DNA from: Sphaerimonospora sp050942215
Lineage (GTDB): Bacteria > Actinomycetota > Actinomycetes > Streptosporangiales > Streptosporangiaceae
Direction of reading: 5' to 3'
NCBI RefSeq assembly: GCF_050942215.1
Contig: NZ_CP192056.1
Coordinates: 5,704,001 to 5,768,000 of the forward strand
DNA length: 64,000 nucleotides
Numbering within the stretch: the first letter of the stretch is position 1; each line of letters begins with the position of its first letter. Below the pieces are notes generated by a model. That model ran no database searches, was not told where the DNA came from, and worked only from the letters and a program-made list of their open reading frames with translations. Position numbers and translations under genes: made by a program. Shown here in pieces: positions 34,272 through 43,461 of this stretch.

Positions 34272-35043
34272 GCTGGCCGAAGGCGAACTGACCGCGGGTG
34301 GGACGCCGACCGTCATCGTCGACGACCTGCACATCGTCTACAAGGTCTACGGCGCGACAAGCGACGCCGAGAAGGGGAACGCGGCGAACGCGCTGCTGCG
34401 TGTCCTACGACGGCAGGGGCGCCCGCAGATGAAGGAGGTCCACGCCGTCAAGGGTGTGACTTTCATCGCACACCACGGCGACGCGATCGGCATCATCGGC
34501 CGCAACGGCTCGGGCAAGTCCACGCTGCTGCGGGCGATCGCCGGCCTCCTCCCCCCGCACAAGGGCGCCGTCTACACCAACGGCCAGCCGTCCCTGCTGG
34601 GTGTCAACGCCGCGCTCATGAAAGAGCTCACCGGCGAGCGCAACATCGTGCTCGGCTGCTACGCCATGGGCATGACGCCCACCGAGGTGCGCGCGAAGTA
34701 CGACGACATCGTGGACTTCTCCGGCATCGGCGAGTTCGTTCAGTTCCCCATGTCGACCTACTCCTCCGGAATGGGCGCCCGGCTGCGGTTCGCCATCTCC
34801 TCGGCCAAGACACACGATGTGCTGCTCATCGACGAGGCACTGGCGACCGGAGACCGCGAGTTCAAGCGGAAGAGCCAGCAGCGCATCAAGCAGATGCGCG
34901 AGTCCGCCGGGACCGTCTTCCTGGTGGCCCACAATCTTGACGTGATCGAGGAGACCTGCAACCGGGTGATCTGGCTCCACAAGGGGAAGATCAAGATGCA
35001 GGGCGATCCGCAGGAGGTCCTGGACGCCTATAACAAGGCCTGA
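34264..35043 (+). CDS. ABC polysaccharide/teichoic acid export ATP-binding protein (Wzt/TagH-like)
   Basis: 259 aa, GTG start inside the end of the permease gene. Walker A GRNGSGKST near 80-88, signature YSSGMGARLRFAI (the SSGM variant typical of Wzt/TagH), Walker B VLLIDEALATGD, H-loop VAHNLD. The N-terminal insertion between strand 1 and Walker A (AEKGNAANALLRVLRRQG) is also usual. There is no C-terminal carbohydrate-binding domain, so it is the short type that needs no chain-length cap recognition. Confidence 0.92.
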   Translation: MAELAEGELTAGGTPTVIVDDLHIVYKVYGATSDAEKGNAANALLRVLRRQGRPQMKEVHAVKGVTFIAHHGDAIGIIGRNGSGKSTLLRAIAGLLPPHKGAVYTNGQPSLLGVNAALMKELTGERNIVLGCYAMGMTPTEVRAKYDDIVDFSGIGEFVQFPMSTYSSGMGARLRFAISSAKTHDVLLIDEALATGDREFKRKSQQRIKQMRESAGTVFLVAHNLDVIEETCNRVIWLHKGKIKMQGDPQEVLDAYNKA

Positions 35044-35059
35044 TTGGAGAGGGTGAACC

Positions 35060-35596
35060 GTGCCGACGCCGCCACCGATTCCTTATGAGCACCTCCCCGA
35101 GGTGGCCGAGCTGACCGTCGAAAGCGACGACGTCCGCGACGGCGAGCGCCTGAGCGACGCCCATGTCTTCAACGACTGGGGCATGACGGGGCAGAACATC
35201 TCCCCGCACCTGCGCTGGTCGGGCGCTCCGGAGGGCACCCGAAGCTATGCGGTGACCTGCTTCGACCCGGACGCGCCGACCGGAAGCGGGTTCTGGCACT
35301 GGGTGCTGTTCGACATCCCGGCCGAGGTGGCCGAACTGCCGGCCGGCGCGGGCAGCGGCCCCGACTTCAAGGGCCTGCCCGGGGACGCCGTGCACGCACG
35401 CAACGACTACGGCGTCAAGGCGTACGGCGGGGCCGCCCCGCCTCCCGGATACCCGCACCGCTACGTGTTCGCCGTACACGCCCTCGGTGTGGACAGGCTG
35501 GGCGTGGGCGAGGACGCCTCGCCCGCCGTCGTCGGCTTCAACATCACGGCGAACACCCTCGCCCGCGGATATCTCGCGCCGGTCTACGCGACTTGA
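35060..35596 (+). CDS. YbhB/YbcL (PEBP, Raf-kinase-inhibitor-like) family protein
   Basis: 178 aa with the family's ligand pocket: AVTCFDPDAPTGSGFWHWVLFDIP (Asp-Pro-Asp-Ala-Pro and the His of WHW) and GYPHRYVFAVHALGV. GTG start with GGAGAGGGTG upstream, 16 nt behind the ATPase gene, so perhaps cotranscribed. Bacterial members are cytoplasmic proteins of unclear function that bind phosphate-containing or small organic ligands. Confidence 0.93.
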   Translation: MPTPPPIPYEHLPEVAELTVESDDVRDGERLSDAHVFNDWGMTGQNISPHLRWSGAPEGTRSYAVTCFDPDAPTGSGFWHWVLFDIPAEVAELPAGAGSGPDFKGLPGDAVHARNDYGVKAYGGAAPPPGYPHRYVFAVHALGVDRLGVGEDASPAVVGFNITANTLARGYLAPVYAT

Positions 35597-35625
35597 TACC
35601 GCCGAACCCCTCGTTCGACTATCAT

Positions 35626-35641
35626 TCGAACTGAGATTCGA
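35626..35641 (+). promoter_or_regulatory. candidate LexA (SOS) box
   Basis: TCGAAC-TGAG-ATTCGA matches the actinobacterial SOS box TCGAAC-N4-GTTCGA except for one base. It is also part of three TTCGA repeats spaced exactly 12 nt apart (35614, 35626 region, 35637). It lies 18 nt before a 53-aa gene. Confidence 0.55.
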
Positions 35642-35658
35642 TGTAGGGGAGGGGTGGG

Positions 35659-35820
35659 ATGAGCGAGCTGGCGACGGCGATCGACAACCTGGCCGATGAA
35701 GATCCCGCAGAGCTTCCGTTGGCGGCACTCACCGAGCAGCTCGTCGAGTTGCACTGGCAGATGGCCCGACTACAGGCTCAGATCGCCCGCCGCACCCATG
35801 TCCGCCACTCCAGCAACTAG
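35659..35820 (+). CDS. 53-aa helical protein, 13E12/DUF222-like N-terminal motif
   Basis: ATG at 35659 behind a GGGGAGGGG ribosome binding site. The sequence is one acidic, amphipathic helix-rich segment (IDNLADEDPAELPLAALTEQLVELHW, MARLQAQIARR) that resembles the Asp-Pro-x-x-Leu-Pro...Leu...Leu...Arg-Leu pattern at the N-terminus of DUF222/13E12 HNH endonucleases, but it stops before any nuclease part. Those genes are often SOS-controlled, which fits the LexA-like box upstream. A strong terminator follows, so this is an independent transcription unit. Function unknown; it may be a free-standing dimerisation module or a relic. Confidence 0.7.
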   Translation: MSELATAIDNLADEDPAELPLAALTEQLVELHWQMARLQAQIARRTHVRHSSN

Positions 35821-35838
35821 TCTCACCGCTCATGGCGA

Positions 35839-35870
35839 AAGGCCGGCGTCCCACCGGGGGCGCCGGCCTT
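35839..35870. terminator. terminator hairpin between the 53-aa gene and the Ala-rich gene
   Basis: AAGGCCGGCG and CGCCGGCCTT, perfect 10-bp arms, 12-nt loop. It serves both converging genes. Confidence 0.85.
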
Positions 35871-35889
35871 CATGTTCGAAAGGTCGGCT

Positions 35890-36948
35890 CTACTCGCAGG
35901 GCTCGTCCGCCTGCCGCGCCGTGGCGTTGGTGACGACCGAGGGAGTGGTCGACGCGGCGGAGTAGGGCTGCGCGTTCACGACGGCGGCCGCCGTGGCCGT
36001 CAGGCCGACGGCGGCGGTCAGCGCGCCGGGGGCGGCGTCGGCCGCACCGGCGGTCGCGTTCACGGTGCGGGCAGCGCCGGTCACGTTCGCGTTCGCCGTG
36101 TCGGCCGCACTCGCGGCGGTCGACCCCGCAGCGGAAGCGGCCGCCGTGGTCGTGGCCGGAACCCCGGCGAGCAGGCCGCCCGCGCTGTTCCCTGTCGCCG
36201 CGACCACTCCCCTCAGGTCGACGGCAGCGGCCAGGTCGGCCGCCACATCGAGGTCGAGCGCCGCGGTGACCACGGCGCCCACGTTCGCGACGACCGGGGC
36301 TGCGACTTCGGCCGTACGGGCCGTGGCGCCAGCGACGGCGGCATCGGCCCTGCGTGCCGTGGCGCCCGCGACGGCGCCGGCCTGCTTGTCGGCCCCGCTG
36401 ACGGCGGCGGCAGCGGTGTCCGCCTTGGCCGCGACGACGGCGGTCGCGTCGGCGCCCACGTCGACGCCCACGGCGATCGCCGCGTCGAGAACCGCGATGA
36501 GGCGAGCCCGGAGCACGGCGACGATGTCGGCGCTGATCCTGGCCCTGGCGTCGGCCACGATGTCGGCCGCCAGGGCGGCCGCCTCGGCGAGACGGGCGTT
36601 CGCTGCCGCGGGAAGCTCGTCGGTGGCGGTGGCGGCGAGATCCACCACGGCGACGAGGTCGGCCCGCACGGTGGCTGTCAGGTCCACAGCGGCGGCAACC
36701 GCGGCCCCCGCGTTCGCGACGACCGGGGCGGCGGCATCGGCCGTACGGGCCGTGGCACCCGCGACGGCGGCCGGGTCGTCGCAGTCCAGATCGGACAGCA
36801 GCTTGGAGACGGCTGCGAGCCGGGCGTCGGCGTTGCCCTGGGCAGGTGCCGCCGTGTGGGCGGGCGTCGCCGCCTGGGCGGGCACCGCGAACACACCGGC
36901 GAGACCGATCGCTACGGCGACGACGGCTGTTCTAACCACTCGTTTCAT
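35890..36948 (-). CDS. secreted alanine-rich protein with internal repeats
   Basis: 352 aa. A clear Sec signal peptide (MKRVVRTAVVAVAIGLAGVFAVPAQAA) is followed by a mature part dominated by Ala, Val, Asp and Thr. A unit of about 45 residues, AGATARTADAAAPVVANAGA followed by AVDL-type ends, recurs as AGATARTAEVAAPVVANVGA about 150 residues later, so the gene grew by duplication. Only two cysteines remain after the signal peptide (SDLDCDDPA near 56 and EPCE at the very end), which could close a disulfide joining both ends. No known domain. Equally long frames on the other strand are the usual shadow of Ala codons. Confidence 0.75.
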   Translation of the reverse strand: MKRVVRTAVVAVAIGLAGVFAVPAQAATPAHTAAPAQGNADARLAAVSKLLSDLDCDDPAAVAGATARTADAAAPVVANAGAAVAAAVDLTATVRADLVAVVDLAATATDELPAAANARLAEAAALAADIVADARARISADIVAVLRARLIAVLDAAIAVGVDVGADATAVVAAKADTAAAAVSGADKQAGAVAGATARRADAAVAGATARTAEVAAPVVANVGAVVTAALDLDVAADLAAAVDLRGVVAATGNSAGGLLAGVPATTTAAASAAGSTAASAADTANANVTGAARTVNATAGAADAAPGALTAAVGLTATAAAVVNAQPYSAASTTPSVVTNATARQADEPCE

Positions 36949-37347
36949 TAACTTGCCCCCGGTTCATATTCCGTTTCACGAGAGTGGGAATGACGAACCC
37001 AAGAACCCCCGTGGTCGGCGAACGCGCCGACAAAGACGACGGCATTTCTATCACCTCCCCACATGGCGCGAGGCCGGGCCGTTCCGGACGTCAGGCCAGC
37101 TGACCGATGGTCAAGTCCGGACATGAGGGGACCATCGACCATCTCGTGGTCAGGCCCGTTCCGAGCCGTGAAAAAGGCACGGTAAAAGCGTGCACGGTGC
37201 CGGGCAACCATTCTTTCCGGTGGCTTTGGCAACGCGCGCGGCGAGGGTGCGAACACCCCGATATGGGCCGGGCCGAAGAGAGGCTCCGTACGGACCGCCG
37301 GGCCGAGGTCACGTCCCGGAGATCTCGCGACATATCGCGTTTGTCGC
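36949..37347. other. divergent intergenic region, no recognised element
   Basis: About 400 nt between the Ala-rich gene (minus) and the DUF1707 gene (plus). I looked for ydaO (c-di-AMP), GEMM and TPP riboswitch cores on both strands and saw none. A short CGCGA-CATA-TCGCG inverted repeat (near 37326-37339) lies just before the DUF1707 promoter and may be an operator. Confidence 0.45.
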
Positions 37348-37353
37348 TAGGCT
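37348..37353 (+). promoter_or_regulatory. -10 box for leaderless DUF1707 mRNA
   Basis: TAGGCT lies 7 nt before the GTG at 37361. Confidence 0.5.
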
Positions 37354-37360
37354 TGAGACC

Positions 37361-37942
37361 GTGACCACCCTCACCCCGTTCGCCGGCGACGACCCCGCAC
37401 AGCGCGCCTCCGACGCGGACCGCGACCGGATCGCGGCCGTGCTCGGCGAGGCGCTCGCCACCGGCCGCCTGACCAGCGCCGAGCACGCGGACCGCCTCGA
37501 CACCACTTACTCCGCCGTCACCATCGGCGATCTCCTGCCCCTGATCAGGGACCTTCCCGAGGCGTCACGCACGCCGACCTCCCCCTCCCCAGGCACGGAG
37601 ACCCACCGGGTCGCCGCGGTCTTCAGCAAGGTGATCAGAAGAGGACGCTGGGTGGCCGGGCGCCACACCGAACTCCGTTCCGTCTTCGGCGCGCTGATCG
37701 TGGACCTGAGCGACGCCGTCCTACCCGGCCGCGAGGTCACGCTGGAGCTCAACTCGTTCTGCGGCAAGGTCATCGTGGCGGTCCCGCCCGGCGCCCGCGT
37801 CGTCGACGAAGGCAGCGCGCTGTTCTCCAAGCGGTCGGTGACCGGTGGAGGGCAGGGAGACGGCCCGCTCATCCGCGTCACCGGGCAGGCGCGCTTCGGT
37901 AAGATCGTGGTCTATCGCGGGCAGCATCCCTCGGCACTGTGA
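37361..37942 (+). CDS. DUF1707 SHOCT-like protein with LiaF-like C-terminus
   Basis: 193 aa. The N-terminal domain RASDADRDRIAAVLGEALATGRLTSAEHADRLDTTYSA is DUF1707 (a SHOCT-like helical pair); the C-terminal half (RSVFGALIVDLSDAVLPGREVTLELNSFCGKVIVAVPPGARV) is the beta-helix-like DUF2154/LiaF type linked to cell-wall stress sensing. There are no membrane segments. GTG at 37361 is chosen on the leaderless promoter; the longer frame to 37190 crosses it. Members are often near stress regulators; the exact role is unknown. Confidence 0.85.
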   Translation: MTTLTPFAGDDPAQRASDADRDRIAAVLGEALATGRLTSAEHADRLDTTYSAVTIGDLLPLIRDLPEASRTPTSPSPGTETHRVAAVFSKVIRRGRWVAGRHTELRSVFGALIVDLSDAVLPGREVTLELNSFCGKVIVAVPPGARVVDEGSALFSKRSVTGGGQGDGPLIRVTGQARFGKIVVYRGQHPSAL

Positions 37943-37987
37943 TCCACGCCTCGGCCGTCGCCGCCGCGTGCGACGAGGGGCAGCGCC

Positions 37988-37993
37988 TAAGAT
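37988..37993 (+). promoter_or_regulatory. -10 box for leaderless plsX mRNA
   Basis: TAAGAT lies 6 nt before the ATG at 38000. Confidence 0.5.
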
Positions 37994-37999
37994 GCGGCC

Positions 38000-39028
38000 A
38001 TGCAGGCTGGAGGCCGCGGACCGCTCATCGCCCTCGACGCGATGGGAGGCGACCACGCACCCGGCGAGATCGTGGCGGGAGCCGTACAGGCCGTGCGGGA
38101 ACGCGGCGTCCAGGTCGTGCTCGTGGGCCGGCCGCATGAGCTTCACCGAGCCCTGGCCGAGCACGACGCGATCGCCGACATCCCCATCGTCCGGGCGGAG
38201 GAGGCGCTCACGATGGACGAGGGCGCCCTCGCCACCCTGCGCCGTCCCCGCTCCAGCATCGCCGTCGCCTGTCATCTCGTCCGGCGCGGCGACGCCGCCG
38301 CGGTCGTTTCGGCGGGGTCGACGGCCGGCGTGGTCACCACGGGACGGCTGCGCCTGCGCGGCCAGCCCGGAGTCGTACGGCCCGCGATCGCCGTGGTCCT
38401 GCCGACCCGGCCCAGGCCGACCGTGCTGCTCGACGCCGGCGCCACCGCCGACGCCAAACCGGAGATGCTGGTGCAGTTCGCCCATCTCGGCGTGGCGTAC
38501 GGCGAGGCCGGGCTCGGCCTGCAAGATCCCCGCGTCGGCCTGCTCACCATCGGCGAGGAGGCGGAGAAGGGCAACAAGCTCGCCAGACGCGCCCACGAGC
38601 TGCTCACGGCCGCGCCCGGCATCGACTTCGCCGGCAACATCGAAGGCCACGACCTGCTGACCGGGAAGGTCGATGTCGTCGTCACCGACGGCTTCACCGG
38701 CAACGTCGCGCTGAAGACCCTGGAGGGCAGCGTCCGATACGCCTTCGGCCAGCTCAGAGAGACCATCGAGGAGGGCCGCCTGGCCCGCATCGGCGGCCTG
38801 CTGCAACGGTCGCGCCTGCGCGAACTCAGCAGCAGGCTCGACCCCGAGTCGCAGGGCGGAGCCGTACTCCTCGGGCTGAACGGGACCGTGGTGATCGCGC
38901 ACGGCTCGTCCAGCGCCAGGGGCATCGCGGCCGCCTGCGAACTCGCCGCCAGGCTCGCGACCCAGGGCATCGTGTCGCGGATCGGCGAGCGCATCGCGTC
39001 CGCGCCGAAAACGCATCGCCTCTGGTAG
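38000..39028 (+). CDS. plsX: phosphate acyltransferase PlsX
   Basis: 342 aa, Rossmann-like acyl-ACP:phosphate acyltransferase that makes acyl-phosphate for phospholipid synthesis. Signatures: IALDAMGGDHAPGEIVAGAV at the N-terminus, VSAGSTAGVVTTGRLRL, IGEEAEKGN and VVTDGFTGNVALKTLEG. It is not next to rpmF, rnc or fab genes, as the usual plsX is, so it may be a second copy. It is its own transcription unit with a leaderless start and a terminator-like hairpin after it. Confidence 0.95.
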   Translation: MQAGGRGPLIALDAMGGDHAPGEIVAGAVQAVRERGVQVVLVGRPHELHRALAEHDAIADIPIVRAEEALTMDEGALATLRRPRSSIAVACHLVRRGDAAAVVSAGSTAGVVTTGRLRLRGQPGVVRPAIAVVLPTRPRPTVLLDAGATADAKPEMLVQFAHLGVAYGEAGLGLQDPRVGLLTIGEEAEKGNKLARRAHELLTAAPGIDFAGNIEGHDLLTGKVDVVVTDGFTGNVALKTLEGSVRYAFGQLRETIEEGRLARIGGLLQRSRLRELSSRLDPESQGGAVLLGLNGTVVIAHGSSSARGIAAACELAARLATQGIVSRIGERIASAPKTHRLW

Positions 39029-39030
39029 AG

Positions 39031-39051
39031 GTCACACGCGGCCCCTGTGAC
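39031..39051 (+). terminator. weak hairpin after plsX
   Basis: GTCACA and TGTGAC with a 9-nt loop, 2 nt after the stop codon. Confidence 0.45.
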
Positions 39052-39118
39052 GGCCGCCCCGGATGGTCGGCGCTGGTAGGCGGACTGTCGAGCGGTGAGG
39101 GCGGACCTTGCGCGCCGA

Positions 39119-39124
39119 TAAGCT
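39119..39124 (+). promoter_or_regulatory. -10 box for leaderless argS mRNA
   Basis: TAAGCT lies 6 nt before the ATG at 39131. Confidence 0.5.
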
Positions 39125-39130
39125 TTGGGC

Positions 39131-40855
<1,725 letters not shown>

Positions 40856-40856
40856 A

Positions 40857-40870
40857 GCGCCGATCGGCGC
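40857..40870 (+). terminator. perfect palindrome after argS
   Basis: GCGCCGATCGGCGC begins 2 nt after the stop codon. A loop-poor hairpin, possible terminator. Confidence 0.45.
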
Positions 40871-40952
40871 GTCTTGTCCGCCCTTACCGCGTCAGGAGTC
40901 TAATCTGGCGCGGTCAAGGGAGTGCCTGCCAATCCCTCGGGGAGCGTTTCGC

Positions 40953-42605
40953 GTGAGCATGGACCTGACCAACCTCGAGACCGGAAATCCGGAGAGCCTC
41001 GGGACACCTGCGGGCCTCGGGAGCCCTGAAAGCCCCGGAAGTGATCGCGGAAGCTCCGAAGACGACGGAAACCCGGAGGAAACAGGCAGCCGCGCGAACC
41101 CGGCGGGCACAGCGGAACTCCACCGCTACGCCCAGGCCCTCCTCGTCCACCTGGCGGCCGACGGCAGCGCCCCCGCCCTCCCGCCCGGCGTCACCGATGT
41201 CCCCGACTACTGGCTGGCGCCCGCCATCGAGGCCCTCGTGCTCATCATGTCCGGGAAGGACGCTCTGGAGCCCCTGGCTCTCGCCACCCGGCTCGACCCT
41301 CAGAGCACGACGCTCTTCCTGTGTCTCGCCCTGGCCGTATGCGGCCAGGGCGACCGGATCCACGCTTCCTGGCTCGGCACCGCCTTCGGCGAACTGTCCG
41401 CCGAGCGCCCGGTGACCCACGGCCAGCGAGCCCTGTGGCTCGCCGCGGCGCGCGGCGCCTACGGTCCGGTGGGCAAGATATTCGTGCTGCGCAAACTCGA
41501 CGCGGTAGCCGTACCGGCCGAGGACGAGCGATGGCTCGCGGCCCTGGGTACGACATCGGACGCCCCGGAAGGTACGGCGGCCCCCGACGGCGGCCCGCCC
41601 GCCGGGGAAAGCGGCACCCCGGATGTCCGGAAGGCGAACGGAACCGGTGCCTCGGATGTCCAGCGGGCGAATGAATCGGCCGCCGAGGAAGGCCAGGACG
41701 GGCCGGTGACGGTGCCGCCGTCGCTCAGGGACTTCCCCGAGCTCACGACCGTACCGGAGATCGCGAAGGCGATCGACGCGGCGGCCCGGCTGCGGCGACT
41801 GCGGGAACGGTGCGCGGAGATCACCTCCGCGCCGCGACGAAGCGAGAGCGAAGGCGCCGTCGAAGTGACCAAGGTCGTCAGCGGCATGATCTGGGCCGAA
41901 GACGAACCCCTCGCCGTGCTCCGCTCGCTGATCGGTCAGGGCGATCCCCAGGGCCCGATGAGTTCACTCACCGGCCACCTGCTCCACGACGTACGACCGG
42001 GCGGCGACCCGCACATGGCCGCGCTCGCGATCTATCTGGCGGCACCCGCGGTGAAGGCCGCGGCCGAGACCCTCATCGAAGTGGTACGCGAACCCCCTCC
42101 GGACACCATGACCGTGCCGATTCTCGGGTACGAGGTGAAACTCCGCCCCGAAGGGCCCGACCCGGAATCCCTGGCCACCGCCGAACAGCGCCTCGTGACC
42201 GAGTCCGTTCCACGGCGCTCTCACCCCTGGCCCGGCTACCTCCTGCTGAGCGTGGCGGTCATGGCGTTCGTGACCGGATCCGCCCTCGCCCTGCTCCAGA
42301 CCCTCGGCGACGGTTCTCTCCTGGGTCGCGCCCCCTGGGACTGGGCCATATGGGGCTGGACCCTCGCAGGCCTGGGCCTGGTCGCGGGCGCCTGCGGCGG
42401 ACACCTTCTCTGGCGAGATCGCCGGCGAGAACAAGCCGAGCTCCAGAACGTCCGAGCACGGGCACGGGAACTGTCCGAACTCGCCGAAAAGGCCGTATGG
42501 GCACTGCACGAGTACGCCCGAGAGGCAGAGGCACGGGCCGAGGCCGCGACCGAGGACCTGGCCGAACTGACACGACTGCTCCGCCGCGGCCCCCGCGCCG
42601 CGTAG
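40953..42605 (+). CDS. hypothetical membrane protein with C-terminal coiled coil, 550 aa
   Basis: GTG start with GGGAG 8 nt upstream. Residues 1-55 are Gly/Ser/Glu-rich and disordered. 56-200 form an alpha-helical domain (LHRYAQALLVHLAAD, EALVLIMSGKDALEPLALATRLDP) reminiscent of TPR-like or Sel1-like helices. 205-250 is another disordered linker, with the repeated DVRKANGTGASDVQRAN. 260-410 is again helical. Then come two membrane helices (about 425-447 and 465-486) with a short outside loop, and last a 60-residue charged coiled coil (ARARELSELAEKAVWALHEYAREAEARAEAA). I recognise no family. It follows argS by 97 nt with its own ribosome binding site. Confidence 0.7.
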   Translation: MSMDLTNLETGNPESLGTPAGLGSPESPGSDRGSSEDDGNPEETGSRANPAGTAELHRYAQALLVHLAADGSAPALPPGVTDVPDYWLAPAIEALVLIMSGKDALEPLALATRLDPQSTTLFLCLALAVCGQGDRIHASWLGTAFGELSAERPVTHGQRALWLAAARGAYGPVGKIFVLRKLDAVAVPAEDERWLAALGTTSDAPEGTAAPDGGPPAGESGTPDVRKANGTGASDVQRANESAAEEGQDGPVTVPPSLRDFPELTTVPEIAKAIDAAARLRRLRERCAEITSAPRRSESEGAVEVTKVVSGMIWAEDEPLAVLRSLIGQGDPQGPMSSLTGHLLHDVRPGGDPHMAALAIYLAAPAVKAAAETLIEVVREPPPDTMTVPILGYEVKLRPEGPDPESLATAEQRLVTESVPRRSHPWPGYLLLSVAVMAFVTGSALALLQTLGDGSLLGRAPWDWAIWGWTLAGLGLVAGACGGHLLWRDRRREQAELQNVRARARELSELAEKAVWALHEYAREAEARAEAATEDLAELTRLLRRGPRAA

Positions 42606-42779
42606 CCGGCCATCGGTCGGTCCGGTGAGACCTGAACCGGACGGACCGGGAACCGGTGCCCGCCGTGGTCACGCCGCTCCGACTGCCACGCCATGGCGAC
42701 GCCATGGAGGCTTTGCGTGCGCATGCGTCGCTGGAAGGGGTTCTGCGGATGCGCCGTGGAGACGCTTGCTAAGGCAGTC
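42606..42779. other. intergenic, nothing recognised
   Basis: First part of a 475-nt non-coding stretch between the membrane protein and sepF; no hairpin or frame of note before the tandem repeats. Confidence 0.4.
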
Positions 42780-42871
42780 GCGGAGGCGCTGTGGAGGCAC
42801 TCGCGGAGACACTGTGGACGCACTCGCGGAGGCGCTGTGGACGCACTCGGGGAGACACTGTGAAAGCACCG
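42780..42871. repeat. four tandem 23-bp repeats
   Basis: Units begin at 42780, 42803, 42826 and 42849 with the pattern GCGGAG-RCRC-TGTGGA-NGCACTC. Units 1 and 3 carry GGCGC and units 2 and 4 GACAC, so the higher-order unit is 46 bp; the fourth is decayed. 23 is not a multiple of three and neither strand has a credible gene here. Confidence 0.9.
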
Positions 42872-43080
42872 CAACCGCTGGGAAGACGCCCGGAGACGTC
42901 GAGAGACCTCCAGACCCCCTGAGCGGTGATCGGAGTCGACAAGGATCGGAACCGGCGGCTTCCGTCAGAACCCCGCGACCCCCGGCCGACCCCCGGCCGG
43001 CTCCCGGCCGTGACCGTTCGGGAACGTAAATCCGATATTCCGGATCAGCGGCCAGGGAATCGATTACGGAATTCATTCGA
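42872..43080. other. spacer after the repeats
   Basis: Contains a CCCCGGCCGA-type direct repeat near 42979-43008. No gene seen. Confidence 0.4.
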
Positions 43081-43461
43081 TCAAGCAGTGGAAACCTCTA
43101 CACTCGCCGGCGTGATCAGGAATACCTTGTCCGCGATGCGCTCAATGCGTCCCTCACACCCATAAGCGAGTCCAGCCGCGAAATCCACCATCCGAGTAGC
43201 CTCAGCCGTGGACATTCCCGCCACATCCATAACGACGGCATGCCCCTCCCGGAAATGCCGACCAAGGGTCAGCGCGTCATCGTACTTCCGCGGACGGACC
43301 ATCACGATCTTCGCGGCCTCCGTGGCAGGCTGCCACCGCTTGGCCGCCCGCTCTGCGGCCGGCACCCAGTCATCCGCGTAGTCCTCGTCGCCGTAAGCCT
43401 CGTCGTACTGATCCGCTGCACCCAGGCCAAGGTAGCTCGCCACCTTGCGCACTGCCCCCAT
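43081..43461 (-). CDS. sepF: SepF-like cell division protein
   Basis: 126 aa. N-terminal membrane-binding amphipathic segment MGAVRKVASYLGLG, an acidic Tyr/Asp linker (DEAYGDEDYADDW), then the SepF core (IVMVRPRKYDDALTLGRHFREGHAVVMDVAGMS, FAAGLAYGCEGRIERIADKVFLITP), which polymerises and binds FtsZ. The ATG at 43461 has AAGGA 9 nt upstream and gives the normal family length; the 22-residue extension to 43527 is unnecessary. It stands far from ftsZ and the dcw cluster, so it is probably an extra SepF-like protein (SflA/SflB type) rather than the main SepF. Confidence 0.88.
   Translation of the reverse strand: MGAVRKVASYLGLGAADQYDEAYGDEDYADDWVPAAERAAKRWQPATEAAKIVMVRPRKYDDALTLGRHFREGHAVVMDVAGMSTAEATRMVDFAAGLAYGCEGRIERIADKVFLITPASVEVSTA

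Noticed and set aside
35872..37126. 359- and 377-codon plus-strand frames opposite the Ala-rich gene.
   Set aside because: GCC/GGC codon complementarity makes all frames open here. The minus-strand frame is preferred because it alone has a proper signal peptide and organised repeats.
36949..37347. Possible c-di-AMP (ydaO) or c-di-GMP riboswitch upstream of the secreted protein, suggested by GGGCAACC and GTGCC-type sequences.
   Set aside because: The conserved cores of these classes could not be found on either strand.
42780..42871. Possible CRISPR array.
   Set aside because: Units are directly adjacent with no unique spacers, and no cas genes are present.
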